Shown in pieces: positions 14,894-23,538 of a DNA stretch of 39,679 bases. The position numbers and the translations under genes were made by a program. The notes under the pieces were generated by a model. The model had not been told where the DNA came from, did not search any database, and saw nothing but the letters and a program-made list of their open reading frames with translations. Position 1 is the first letter of the stretch. Each line of letters starts with the position of its first letter. This stretch comes from Anaerolineae bacterium (lineage in GTDB: Bacteria; Chloroflexota; Anaerolineae; Aggregatilineales; UBA3940): NCBI GenBank assembly GCA_016928235.1, contig JAFGLD010000364.1, positions 1 to 39,679 of the forward strand. The letters are read 5' to 3'.

Positions 14894-17137
14894 TCAAACA
14901 GATCGATAGGGCTCGATTTCCTCAAGATTATTCTCTTCACTACCAGGATATCGTGTGTATGGCAGTATGACAATAAACTCCGTCCCTTCGCCGGCTCTGC
15001 TGCGTACATCCACATTGCCGCTATGGGCAGCCACTACCGCCCGTACAATAAACAAACCCAGCCCGGCGCCACGCACATCAATCACTGTGCCGTCTGGGGC
15101 AACAGAGTGTCCCCGGTAAAATTGCTCGAATACACGGGGAAGATCGCGGGATGAAATCCCAACTCCGCTGTCACACACCCGGATGACCAGGTTACCATTA
15201 TCCTGGTTAGCAAAGACACCAATGTGGCCTTCAGGCATCGTGTAATCGCAGGCATTACGGATAAGATGTTCGAAAGCCCAAGCCAGACGATCTTTGTCTC
15301 CATAATAGGGCGGTAAATCGTCTATTTCAAGATGTAGATTGAGAGACTTGGTTTGGATTGTCTCCTGGAATTCCTGGATTGCCGTCCTCAATAAGTCGGG
15401 TATTTCGGCCATCTGAGGAGCAATGTTAAAGGTGCCTCGGACCATTTCCGTTACGTCGAGGATCTGGTTCACCATCCGGGTCAGGACTTCTGTGCTCTCT
15501 CCAGCCATATCGAGGAAGCCGCGTATACGAGAGTCGGCTTCGGAAAGCATTGTCCGGGATAGATCAATGTAGCCTTTCATTGCCGTCAGCGGTGTCCGCA
15601 GCTCGTGTGAGATCTGCATGATGAAGGCTGTCCGCATCCGCTCAGTCAGTACCTGATCGGTGACATCACGGAGGGTGATCACAACACCTATCTCGTTACC
15701 TGAAGCCATGAGCACAGGAGCGGCGACAGCTTCAAACCATTGCCTATCGATCTCGACCGTTTGGCGCGCGGGTTTGTGGTTAGCAAGAACCTGTTTGGCA
15801 AGCTCATTAAGAATCGATAGCCAGACACTGTAATTGGCGGATATGATTGTCTCCGCAGCCGGATTAAGGCGTGTATCTTCTCCGCTTTGCCTGGAGAAGA
15901 CCACCGTGCCATCAGCAGTTGACATCAGAACCGCGCTTAAGAAAGCCGCCTCGCGTTGTTGCTCCTGATAGGCGTCTTCCAGCGCGCTTCGCTGGGCGGC
16001 CAATGTACGTGTCATGTGGTCGAAAGAACGGCTTAGGATGCCAATCTCATCACCTGATCGGATATTGCTCTGTTGTTGCAGGTCACCCGCCGTCACCGCC
16101 TGAGCTGTCCGCGTGAGAGTCTGGATCGGGTGAGAGAGGTTCTGAGCGATTGCAAACCCCATCAACACCACCACGACAGCCAGGAGAGAAAAGACGACAC
16201 TCAATCCGTTGCGATTGGTGCTGATCAGGTTAGCGACCATGGTATTAGGCATTGACACACTAATCACGCCAAGCGTATCACGCCTGATTCGGAGAGGCGC
16301 ATAGGCTGCCTGGTGCTCTCGCCCATTGATCGTGATGGTTTGCATGACAGTAGACTCTTCCGAGTTTTGTAACGCCTTAGCAAATAACTCCGGCGTAATA
16401 TCCAGGCTGCTGGTGTCTGAGCCGTCAGCCAGTAGATAGGTTGCCGCCAGGGCTTGTCCATCGCTTTGGTAAGCACCGATATCTGCAAGTACACTGGTTT
16501 TGGTCTCTTGAAGAATTTGATACAGAGGTGTGCCAATTGCTACCGCTCCTACCAATTCGCCGGAGCCGTTACTGACCGGCGCGACCGTTATCAGGAACAT
16601 CTGGCCGTCAATGCGCAATGCGCCGGCATATTTATCGCCAAATTGATCTTGCTGTCCCTCCAGAACGGCAGCAACCATCGGCAAACTGCTGAGATTCTGT
16701 CCTTGAAGAGAACCTGTTGTATAGTCGCCATTGCTTTCTAACCGAACAGCCGCGACACAATTGCCATCTTTGTCGATGCCCGCCAGCAACGAGGTGTTCT
16801 GATTGGCAGCAAGTGCCAACAGAGCGGTTGTCAGGCTATCCTGGTTGTGTTCTTCGATATATTCTGGTACGCCCACTGTGAAAATTACCAGGCGCAGAAC
16901 ATTGAGGTGATAAGTTTCCCAGGATACGACGCTGTCACCGGCTGCCCGGCTCGTTTCGATGAGCTGGTTGGTTAGACGATCCTGAATGCTGGAAGCAACC
17001 AGCCGCGTGATCACGAAGGTACCAACAGCAGCCACCAAAATCGTCAGCAGCAAGAAAGGCAAGATGATTTTGTTGCGTATTGTGTTGAGAAGGCTTACTC
17101 GTAAGCCTCGGGATTGTGAACGTCCATCAGCCGACAT
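14894..17137 (-). CDS. Membrane sensor histidine kinase (Cache-like sensor, HAMP, PAS, HisKA, HATPase)
   Basis: The 747-aa protein has membrane segments near 25-48 and 312-332 bracketing a 260-residue extracytoplasmic sensor with Cache-like features (LLAGIDKDGNCVAAV, GALRIDGQMFLITVAPV, GVISVSMPNTMV). A HAMP linker follows (about 333-385), then a PAS-like region (about 395-495), the HisKA helix with ISHELRTPLTAMKGY and phospho-His511, and the ATPase domain with LIRNACDYT (N box), VCDSGVGIS (G1) and GAGLGLFIV (G2). GGGGAA precedes the ATG at 17137. It heads an operon with the receiver at 14336 and the two exported paralogs. The ligand is not predictable; small organic acids or amino acids are usual for such sensors. 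Confidence 0.93.
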   Translation of the reverse strand: MSADGRSQSRGLRVSLLNTIRNKIILPFLLLTILVAAVGTFVITRLVASSIQDRLTNQLIETSRAAGDSVVSWETYHLNVLRLVIFTVGVPEYIEEHNQDSLTTALLALAANQNTSLLAGIDKDGNCVAAVRLESNGDYTTGSLQGQNLSSLPMVAAVLEGQQDQFGDKYAGALRIDGQMFLITVAPVSNGSGELVGAVAIGTPLYQILQETKTSVLADIGAYQSDGQALAATYLLADGSDTSSLDITPELFAKALQNSEESTVMQTITINGREHQAAYAPLRIRRDTLGVISVSMPNTMVANLISTNRNGLSVVFSLLAVVVVLMGFAIAQNLSHPIQTLTRTAQAVTAGDLQQQSNIRSGDEIGILSRSFDHMTRTLAAQRSALEDAYQEQQREAAFLSAVLMSTADGTVVFSRQSGEDTRLNPAAETIISANYSVWLSILNELAKQVLANHKPARQTVEIDRQWFEAVAAPVLMASGNEIGVVITLRDVTDQVLTERMRTAFIMQISHELRTPLTAMKGYIDLSRTMLSEADSRIRGFLDMAGESTEVLTRMVNQILDVTEMVRGTFNIAPQMAEIPDLLRTAIQEFQETIQTKSLNLHLEIDDLPPYYGDKDRLAWAFEHLIRNACDYTMPEGHIGVFANQDNGNLVIRVCDSGVGISSRDLPRVFEQFYRGHSVAPDGTVIDVRGAGLGLFIVRAVVAAHSGNVDVRSRAGEGTEFIVILPYTRYPGSEENNLEEIEPYRSV

Positions 17138-17254
17138 AACAATGATTCCCCCGCAGCACCACTTTGTGAGATGATGATTATCGATGATGTGTGATTAGAG
17201 TTCGAGTTCAACTGTCGTCTACCGGATTTACGTGTATACTGGGAGTTAGAATGT

Positions 17255-17683
17255 TTGTTGATCCTTTATCTCAGATACGCGATGCAATCAAGCCATCTAT
17301 CAACCAACGAAAGCCCTCTGGCCACTCAGTCTCCAACTTGCGAGACTCGACTTCGCTATTTCCTGATGTGGGTACTGCTCGCTGGTATTATCTTTAATAT
17401 TATCTCCTGGGGAGGAGTAGCCGGTTTTGTAATCTGGCGACAATCGGGAGGTTCATTCAACTGGAGAGAGGAGGGGGGGATACCTATCCTTCAGTTTGAT
17501 GGTTCAGATATCCGGCAGACCGTTCCGCCGGATGCAACCCTGCCCCCCACACCACTCGACATCACCTCAGTTGGCCAACCCTCTTCCGCATTAGAGGATT
17601 TTCCCACACCAACAACTACAGAGGTTGTAGAAAATACTCCTGTCGCGCAGCCGGACACACCGCCCACTACGCCCCTGCCATAA
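17255..17683 (+). CDS. Small single-pass membrane protein with Pro/Thr-rich tail
   Basis: The 142-aa frame has one membrane segment near residues 37-60 (LMWVLLAGIIFNIISWGGVAG), then about 80 residues rich in Pro, Thr and Ser (DATLPPTPLDITSVG, TPTTTEVVENTP). The start is unsure: TTG at 17255 lies nine bases after GGGAG (17241-17245), while ATG at 17282 has no ribosome site. An ATG at 17251 with the same GGGAG reads another frame that stops at 17397, so translation from it would give a different 48-residue peptide. It is divergent from the kinase gene. Composition matches other anchored proteins of this window. Function unknown. Confidence 0.6.
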   Translation: MLILYLRYAMQSSHLSTNESPLATQSPTCETRLRYFLMWVLLAGIIFNIISWGGVAGFVIWRQSGGSFNWREEGGIPILQFDGSDIRQTVPPDATLPPTPLDITSVGQPSSALEDFPTPTTTEVVENTPVAQPDTPPTTPLP

Positions 17684-17820
17684 CATTGTCTTATATGCTT
17701 ATTGTACTGCCAGATATCGATATTATTTGTGTTTTTCGGCAATATTTCACAAATTATTCATCAAGAGGCAGAAAATCCATATCATGGTCGTTCTATAATC
17801 GTTGTCCAAGCGTCCTCTAT

Positions 17821-17880
17821 TCATCCTGAAATCATCCCAAAATCACCTCATAATCATCCTGACTATTCATGACATACTAT
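17821..17880 (+). promoter_or_regulatory. Array of 11-bp direct repeats, candidate PhoB/OmpR-type operator, with -10-like box
   Basis: TCATCC begins at 17821, 17832 and 17854, with TCACCT at 17843, so four sites are spaced exactly 11 bases apart; GCGTCC at 17810 is a weaker fifth. TACTAT at 17875-17880 lies ten bases after the last unit, the layout of activator-dependent Pho promoters. The units resemble actinobacterial PHO-box half sites (TTCACC). No long gene follows before the tRNA, so the target is unclear. Confidence 0.45.
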
Positions 17881-18035
17881 CCGATCTTGCCTATTGGCGA
17901 GAGTCAGCCCCAACGATTTCTTCAACATCGTGATCGTGCTGTGACCTACGGTTTATCGTGTCTGCTCAATATGGGTTTTCCCCTTTTGCATTCCCCACTT
18001 CCTCATTTTTGGTGAAGGCAATTTTATGTTTTTCT

Positions 18036-18063
18036 TTGACGGCACAAAACAGCACGTTATAAT
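18036..18063 (+). promoter_or_regulatory. Promoter of tRNA-Lys
   Basis: TTGACG (18036-18041) and TATAAT (18058-18063) are separated by 16 bases. Transcription would begin near 18070, about 22 bases before the tRNA. Confidence 0.8.
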
Positions 18064-18091
18064 ACGGTTGATTTGAATAAAAGATTGGTCA

Positions 18092-18165
18092 GGCCCGCTA
18101 GCTCAATTCGGCAGAGCAGTTGACTCTTAATCAATTGGTTCGAGGTTCGAGTCCTCGGCGGGTCA
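18092..18165 (+). tRNA. tRNA-Lys (anticodon CTT)
   Basis: A full cloverleaf can be drawn. Acceptor GGCCCGC pairs with GCGGGTC, the D stem is GCTC with GAGC, the anticodon stem GTTGA with TCAAT, and the loop CTCTTAA carries CTT at positions 34-36, reading AAG. A five-base variable region precedes the T arm, CGAGG/CCTCG around TTCGAGT. The discriminator is A, and CCA is not encoded. The total is 74 bases. A consensus promoter lies upstream and a hairpin terminator about 100 bases downstream. Confidence 0.97.
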
Positions 18166-18263
18166 TCGTAAAAGTTACATCCCGAACCGTACAAAGATAT
18201 GGTCAAGTTGTTTCTTCACAGAACTGTGGTGTCTCAAGCACAGCTTGTCAGATGAAACCCTTA

Positions 18264-18296
18264 CCATCCCAAAGTCGGTTTGGGATGGATGCTTTT
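18264..18296 (+). terminator. Intrinsic terminator after tRNA-Lys
   Basis: CCATCCCAAA (18264-18273) pairs perfectly with TTTGGGATGG (18279-18288) around GTCGG, and TTTTT follows at 18292-18296. It ends the tRNA transcript and insulates citrate synthase. Confidence 0.85.
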
Positions 18297-18386
18297 TGGC
18301 CCCATTCTCTGTATCTTTATATCAGAAAAGCCGCAAGATCAAACAGCTTTTGTGATGTTATCCAATCTATTTCATAAAAGACAGAC

Positions 18387-18426
18387 CCAGGCGTGCCAGG
18401 TATTGCCGGATGGCAACCAGGCCTGG
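18387..18426 (+). other. Nested hairpin upstream of citrate synthase
   Basis: CCAGGC (18387-18392) pairs with GCCTGG (18421-18426), and inside it TTGCC (18403-18407) pairs with GGCAA (18412-18416) around GGAT. It lies 43 bases before the ATG and after the previous terminator, so it may be leader structure or a palindromic repeat. Confidence 0.4.
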
Positions 18427-18469
18427 ATTGCAACATGATCCCCTTTGCCCATCGCTAGAAAGGATTACC

Positions 18470-19759
18470 ATGCCCCACGATACACTTTCCATCACCGATA
18501 ATCGTACCGGCAAAACCTATGATCTCCCCATTGCCAATGGCACCATCAAGGCCATGGACCTGCGCCAGATCAAGACCGGTGACGATGACTTTGGCTTGAT
18601 GAGCTACGACCCGGGTCTGGCAAACACCGCCTCCACGAAAAGCACCATCACTTACATAGACGGTGAACAAGGCATACTTCGCTATCGGGGGTATCCTATT
18701 GAGCAACTGGCCGAGAGGAGCACCTATCTTGAGACGGCTTACCTGATCGTTTTTGGAGAGCTACCCACGGCCGCACAGTTGGAGCAGTGGGAATTCGACA
18801 TCAATTGCCATACATTGTTGCACATTAACATTCAACGGCTTATTTCGACCTTCCGTTACGATGCGCATCCCATGAGCATCTTCATCAGCGCCATTGCCTC
18901 TCTCTCGACGTTATATCCGGATGCCCGAGATGTTACCGATCCCGCCAATCGGCGGCTACAGATCGAGCGGATGCTTGCCAAGGTAGCCACCATTGCGGCC
19001 TTCACGTATCGCCACAACTATGGATGGCCGTTTAATTATCCGGATGATAGTCTGAGCTATGTGGGCAATTTTCTAAAAATGATGTTCAGGAGCACAGAAG
19101 TCAATTACCGGCCCAACCCGGTTCTGGAGCGCGCACTTAATACGCTTTTTATCCTTCACGCCGACCATGAGCAGAATTGCAGCACCAACACAATGCGTGT
19201 CATTGGCTCATCACAGGCCGATCCATATTCGGCTCTGGCAGGAGCCGCGGCTGCCTTGTATGGCCCCTTGCATGGCGCAGCTAACGAAGCTGTCCTGCGC
19301 ATGCTTGAACAGATCGGCACCATAGACAATATTCGGCCCTTCATCGAGAAGGTGAAAAGTGGAGATGGTCGGTTGATGGGGTTTGGACACCGTGTGTACA
19401 AGAATTACGATCCGCGCTGCAAAATCATCAAGCATATTGCCGGCGAGGTCTTCGAGGTTACCGGCCACAATCCTCTGCTCGATGTGGCATTGGAGCTAGA
19501 GCAGATCGCCTTGCAGGATGATTACTTTATCTCTCGAAAACTCTATCCAAATGTCGATTTCTACTCGGGCTTAATCTACCGGGCGATGAATCTACCTGCC
19601 TCGATGTTCACGGTACTGTTTGCCATTCCGCGCACCTGTGGCTGGGTAGCACAATGGTTGGAAATGTTGACTGACCAGGAGCAAAAAATTGCCCGCCCGC
19701 GCCAGATTTACCTGGGACCGGACATCCGGGACTATGTATCCATAGATCGACGTGGGTAG
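18470..19759 (+). CDS. gltA: Citrate synthase
   Basis: The enzyme condenses oxaloacetate and acetyl-CoA to citrate, the entry to the TCA cycle. The 429-aa product starts at ATG 18470, preceded by AAAGGA; an upstream frame to 18410 lacks a ribosome site. The two active-site histidines lie in ILHADHEQNCST and YGPLHGAANE, the substrate-binding GFGHRVYKNYDPR follows, and the catalytic Asp lies in PNVDFYSGLIYRAMN. The length and the N-terminal small beta domain (SITDNRTGKTYDLP) fit the type II hexameric GltA group. A methylcitrate synthase activity cannot be excluded from sequence. It stands alone behind a terminator. Confidence 0.95.
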   Translation: MPHDTLSITDNRTGKTYDLPIANGTIKAMDLRQIKTGDDDFGLMSYDPGLANTASTKSTITYIDGEQGILRYRGYPIEQLAERSTYLETAYLIVFGELPTAAQLEQWEFDINCHTLLHINIQRLISTFRYDAHPMSIFISAIASLSTLYPDARDVTDPANRRLQIERMLAKVATIAAFTYRHNYGWPFNYPDDSLSYVGNFLKMMFRSTEVNYRPNPVLERALNTLFILHADHEQNCSTNTMRVIGSSQADPYSALAGAAAALYGPLHGAANEAVLRMLEQIGTIDNIRPFIEKVKSGDGRLMGFGHRVYKNYDPRCKIIKHIAGEVFEVTGHNPLLDVALELEQIALQDDYFISRKLYPNVDFYSGLIYRAMNLPASMFTVLFAIPRTCGWVAQWLEMLTDQEQKIARPRQIYLGPDIRDYVSIDRRG

Positions 19760-19906
19760 GGCAATTTGGCCCGCAGCTTTTAGCCGAATACTCGAACGAT
19801 GCCTGAGTACAAGTATTGTGTGATTGATAATTGAAAGGCAATCCAACTGTTGAATTTGCCACCATCATCGATTGTTTTGCTGACTGGCGCAACACCCAAA
19901 TAGCGT

Positions 19907-21100
19907 ATGGCTCAAAAAAATTTCGAGTTACGAGAAGCCGTCGAGTTGACACATGAGGAGGTCGAACGGTACAGCCGGCACCTGATCATGCCGGAAGTAG
20001 GGATGGGCGGGCAGAAAAAGCTCAAAGCCGGCAGCGTCCTGCTGATCGGAGTGGGTGGGCTGGGCTCTCCTGTAGGTATGTATCTCGCTGCGGCAGGTGT
20101 TGGGCGCATCGGGTTGGTTGATTACGATGTGGTTGAGCCTTCCAATCTCCAGCGGCAGATTATTCATGGCACAAAGGACGTGGGTCGATCTAAGCTGGAG
20201 AGCGCCAGGGAGCATATGATCGACATCAACCCGCATGTCCGGATCGATATCCATGATTTACCGCTAACCTCCCACAACGCCCTGGCGATTATGGAGCCCT
20301 ACGATGTTATCGTGGATGGAACCGACAACTTTCCCACACGCTATCTGACCAATGATGTCTGTGCGCTGATCGGGAAGCCCAATGTCTATGGGAGTGTCTT
20401 TCGCTTTGAGGGTCAGGCCAGCGTGTTCGATGCAAAGAATGGCCCATGTTATCGATGTCTGTTTCCAGAACCCCCATTGCCGGGGTCAGTCCCAAGCTGT
20501 GCTGATGGTGGCGTGCTGGGTGTTCTACCGGGGATCATCGGCTTGATCCAGGCAACCGAGACGATCAAGCTTCTGCTGGGCATCGGCGATACATTAGTGG
20601 GACGGCTGTTGCTCTACGACGCGCTACACATGCGCTTCGACCTGGTCAAGCTGCGCAAGAATCCGGCGTGTCCGATCTGCGGCGAACATCCAACCCTGAC
20701 TGAACTAATCGGTTATGAGCAGTTTTGCGGGGTTCCAGCTCACGATCACAGCGATCTTGCCGCCGGCGCAAAGGGGACAGATCAAACTATCACTGTACAA
20801 GAAGTCAAAGCCAGGCTCGATGCAGGAGAGAATCTCATTTTGCTTGATGTGCGCGAGCCACATGAATGGGATATTTCTGATATCAGTGAGGCGACTCACC
20901 ACATCCCCGCGGAGCAAATCGTCGAACGTCTTGAAGAACTTGACACAACTCGCGAGATCATCGTTTATTGCAAAACTGGAGGACGCAGCGATGGCGTTGT
21001 ACAGATACTCCATCGGCATGGCTACCTCAAGGCGAGAAACATGTTGGGTGGCATCAATGCCTGGGCAAGCCGGATCGAGCCCGATTTGCCGGTGTATTGA
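19907..21100 (+). CDS. moeZ: MoeB/ThiF-type adenylyltransferase fused to rhodanese (MoeZ-like)
   Basis: The 397-aa protein joins an E1-like adenylation domain (residues 15-260) to a C-terminal rhodanese domain (about 290-395). Visible are the ATP-binding GVGGLGSP (48-55), VDGTDNFPTRYLTND, the zinc pairs CYRC and CPIC, and the rhodanese loop YCKTGGRS with Cys355. Such proteins adenylate the C-terminal glycine of sulfur carriers (MoaD, ThiS, CysO) and pass sulfur from the rhodanese cysteine, for molybdopterin, thiamine or cysteine synthesis. The order of domains and length match actinobacterial MoeZ. No Shine-Dalgarno is visible before the ATG. No sulfur carrier gene is adjacent, so the pathway is not fixed. 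The symbol is by resemblance. Confidence 0.9.
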   Translation: MAQKNFELREAVELTHEEVERYSRHLIMPEVGMGGQKKLKAGSVLLIGVGGLGSPVGMYLAAAGVGRIGLVDYDVVEPSNLQRQIIHGTKDVGRSKLESAREHMIDINPHVRIDIHDLPLTSHNALAIMEPYDVIVDGTDNFPTRYLTNDVCALIGKPNVYGSVFRFEGQASVFDAKNGPCYRCLFPEPPLPGSVPSCADGGVLGVLPGIIGLIQATETIKLLLGIGDTLVGRLLLYDALHMRFDLVKLRKNPACPICGEHPTLTELIGYEQFCGVPAHDHSDLAAGAKGTDQTITVQEVKARLDAGENLILLDVREPHEWDISDISEATHHIPAEQIVERLEELDTTREIIVYCKTGGRSDGVVQILHRHGYLKARNMLGGINAWASRIEPDLPVY

Positions 21101-21325
21101 CACTCGATGATCAAAGTTTCGATTTGCGCCGTTCAGACGATCAGGTTTCAGTAATGGCGATTGAACGATATCGGAGTGATCTGCTTTTTCCGGCGCAATA
21201 ATCGCTATTGCTCATGAGTATGCTCGCAATAAAGCAGCAACGCGCATCTTCCAAAGATGTGTGAAATCCAGCAGGTGTGCGTTATGATTTCAAGGTGTCA
21301 TGAATTGGGAGGTTTACTTAACTTT

Positions 21326-22192
21326 ATGCGACAACGAGTGTTGTTCACGCTCTTAGGTGGATGTCTCGCTGTTATGTTGTTGGGGTGCAGCCACAAGCCG
21401 GCAGAAATTCTGCCGACCACAACGCCTGCCCCAACGCAAATAATCCCAACAAATACGGCTACGCTTTTGCCGCCGCCCACGGTTACTCCCTTTCCGACAG
21501 CGACACCGCGAGGCGAAGAGCCCTTACAAGATGATAACGCTGATGTTGCTGGGGGAGCTTCCGACAACCCTGACGAACCATCTGTCCCATCAGCGACTGA
21601 TGTCCCTCCGACTTCTGCGGCGCCATCTGACATCCCAGAGGGCGTTGGTGTGGCAGAGTTGGTTTTCAGCGCAGATTTTTATCAGGGATGGCCATCAACC
21701 AGCGATGGGACAGCCAAGATTGGCATTGCCGGTGGGCAGTATCTGTTTGAGATTGGACCATTTGATGCCCGGTTGGTAACCACAACGGCTGTCAACAGAC
21801 GTGATATGTATATCCAGGCAGAAGTCACCCCCCAGAAGTGTCCAGTTAAGGCGGGATATGGGTTGATATTTCGTTACGCGGATACTGGTAACTATTATCT
21901 GTTTACCATCTTTTGTGATAAAACGTTTGCCGCTGGAGGCAGGGATGGTGGTTCTGTGTTTGGAACCAATAATCCGCTTCCTGATGGTCTCGATCCAGCC
22001 GACCCATCGGTTCACTATATCGGTGTCCTGGCCCAAGGTGATGATTTTACGATCTATCTCGACAGGCAGCCTATTGGCAACTTCCACGATAACCGGCGAC
22101 AGCAAGGTGATGTAGGTATCTATGCTATCAGCCAGTCGGATAAAGCTATTCAGGTAGCTTTTGACAATTTGAAGGTGTGGGCATTACGCTAA
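21326..22192 (+). CDS. Lipoprotein with Pro/Thr linker and concanavalin-like C-terminal domain
   Basis: From ATG 21326 (GGGAGG 13 bases upstream) the 288-aa product has a lipoprotein signal, FTLLGGCLAVMLLGCSHKP, with the lipobox Cys near residue 19. A linker of Pro, Thr, Ser and Asp follows to about residue 105. The C-terminal 180 residues (ADFYQGWPS, RRDMYIQAEVTPQ, AGYGLIFRYADTGNYYLFTI, DFTIYLDRQPIGNFHD, VGIYAISQS, AFDNLKVWAL) have the pattern of laminin-G/DUF1080-like jelly-roll domains that bind sugars or similar ligands. It is one base from the next gene start, so both form an operon. The annotated frame extends upstream to 21257, but those residues lack a start signal. Ligand unknown. 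Confidence 0.85.
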   Translation: MRQRVLFTLLGGCLAVMLLGCSHKPAEILPTTTPAPTQIIPTNTATLLPPPTVTPFPTATPRGEEPLQDDNADVAGGASDNPDEPSVPSATDVPPTSAAPSDIPEGVGVAELVFSADFYQGWPSTSDGTAKIGIAGGQYLFEIGPFDARLVTTTAVNRRDMYIQAEVTPQKCPVKAGYGLIFRYADTGNYYLFTIFCDKTFAAGGRDGGSVFGTNNPLPDGLDPADPSVHYIGVLAQGDDFTIYLDRQPIGNFHDNRRQQGDVGIYAISQSDKAIQVAFDNLKVWALR

Positions 22193-22193
22193 C

Positions 22194-23468
22194 GTGCGCA
22201 GGCAGAGTAGTTTACTAAAACTAAAAGTTTTGGTTCTCCTTTTTGCTCTTGGTGTATTGGGAATATTGATCGCGCGTTTGGCCGGCTGGGATCCGGAGAT
22301 TGGCATGCCGGTCTCCCGTCAGCCCTCCCCGACAGATGTTAAGGCCACTGTGGATATCAATAGTGGCGAAATTGGGACCGAATATCCTGCAATAACATCT
22401 CCCTCCGATCCCTCACCCGGAAAATCTCCGACCCCTGGCCCAACCCTGATCGGGCCACAAACGCCTGCCGATGCCTGGGCAAACGCGTTGCTCGACAGGG
22501 TGCTTGACACACTAGAGCGCCCTCGACCAGTTTCGGATGGATTTGCCTGGTGGCAGAACAGTGATGCCAGTGGAAATCTGTTGTTCACTAGCAGTGGACT
22601 GACACTAGCACAACAGCCTATCCGCTTGAATGAACAGTCCAGAATTAACATCTCGATAGCCAGACGAGACAGGCCAAACCAGTTGGAACAGGTCGCCAGC
22701 GTTGCATCTGATCAACATGCGCTGACACTGACAGTTTTCGGTACAGGATCTAACCTCGGAAATGACCGTTGGATGCTCAGTAATGAGATGCCTTCCGTTG
22801 CAATCGAAGCTCTTGTTGTACAAGCAGCGGCTCGTTTGGCTACACTTACGGCAACCTATATCGAGAATCCTGCCAATACTGCCGAACTGGTGCTCATCGA
22901 GGCAAGCCTGTTGCATACCCCAACAGTGCCTCCCACAGAAACATCCACCAACGTGACACCCTCGCCTACCTATGTACCCACTGCAACTTTTCCTCCGGCC
23001 ACGCCGACCCCAACACGCGAGCCTGATATTTATTTGGGACGTGTTATTGCTGCTGTAATCGATCCAATCATCGAAGATGCATCACTTTTTGATCCTTCTG
23101 TTGTTCTGGATTTTACCAACCGACACCCCAGAACCGGTTATCTTACCTGGTCCAATAATGAGCCGCTGCTTGGTAATTACACATTGAGTGTCAAGCAGGC
23201 TGAAGAGCTGACGTTCTATACGTTGTTCCCCTCCGATCCAAAAGGAACAGTCGTCAGCTTTCTGAAAGTTGTCTATGTTGATAATACAACTCGTCTGCCG
23301 GAAAAGCAGGTCTACTTTCAGGGGCAACGCATGGAAGAGATTCTGATGTGGCTTGTGTATCAGGCCGGCGAACGAGGTGGGCAGTTGCGTATTGCCTACG
23401 ATGACTTTGGAGCCAAGCAGACTATCACCGTAATTGGCTTTGAGGCCGGCAGATCCCCGGGTCGCTAA
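22194..23468 (+). CDS. Membrane-anchored protein with two linkers, function unknown
   Basis: A GTG start one base after the preceding stop gives a 424-aa protein with an N-terminal anchor (LLKLKVLVLLFALGVLGILIARLAG). A Pro/Ser/Thr linker (about 40-95) leads to a central domain (about 98-235), a second Thr/Pro linker (about 240-275) and a C-terminal domain (about 277-424) with WSNNEPLLGNYTLSVKQAEELTFYTLFP. I do not recognise either domain. The tight junction with the lipoprotein gene suggests they are made together and work in the same outer-surface structure. The stop codon TAA is followed at once by a 71-bp palindromic element. Confidence 0.8.
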   Translation: MRRQSSLLKLKVLVLLFALGVLGILIARLAGWDPEIGMPVSRQPSPTDVKATVDINSGEIGTEYPAITSPSDPSPGKSPTPGPTLIGPQTPADAWANALLDRVLDTLERPRPVSDGFAWWQNSDASGNLLFTSSGLTLAQQPIRLNEQSRINISIARRDRPNQLEQVASVASDQHALTLTVFGTGSNLGNDRWMLSNEMPSVAIEALVVQAAARLATLTATYIENPANTAELVLIEASLLHTPTVPPTETSTNVTPSPTYVPTATFPPATPTPTREPDIYLGRVIAAVIDPIIEDASLFDPSVVLDFTNRHPRTGYLTWSNNEPLLGNYTLSVKQAEELTFYTLFPSDPKGTVVSFLKVVYVDNTTRLPEKQVYFQGQRMEEILMWLVYQAGERGGQLRIAYDDFGAKQTITVIGFEAGRSPGR

Positions 23469-23538
23469 GGAATGGGGCTTAAACAACTTTCCCCGCAAGA
23501 GCCTTAATAGATGGGGAAGTTAATAAACGCCCATTCCT
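23468..23538. repeat. 71-bp palindromic element with two nested stems
   Basis: AGGAATGGG (23468-23476) pairs with CCCATTCCT (23530-23538), and inside it AACTTTCCCC (23485-23494) pairs with GGGGAAGTT (23513-23521) with one bulged T. Its first base is the last base of the preceding stop codon. It could act as a terminator, or be an IS200/605-derived palindrome; the latter is a guess. Confidence 0.6.

Noticed and set aside
17869..18015. 48-residue frame starting at ATG 17869 after the 11-bp repeats
   Set aside because: Overlaps the -10-like box, no ribosome site, and composition is not protein-like.
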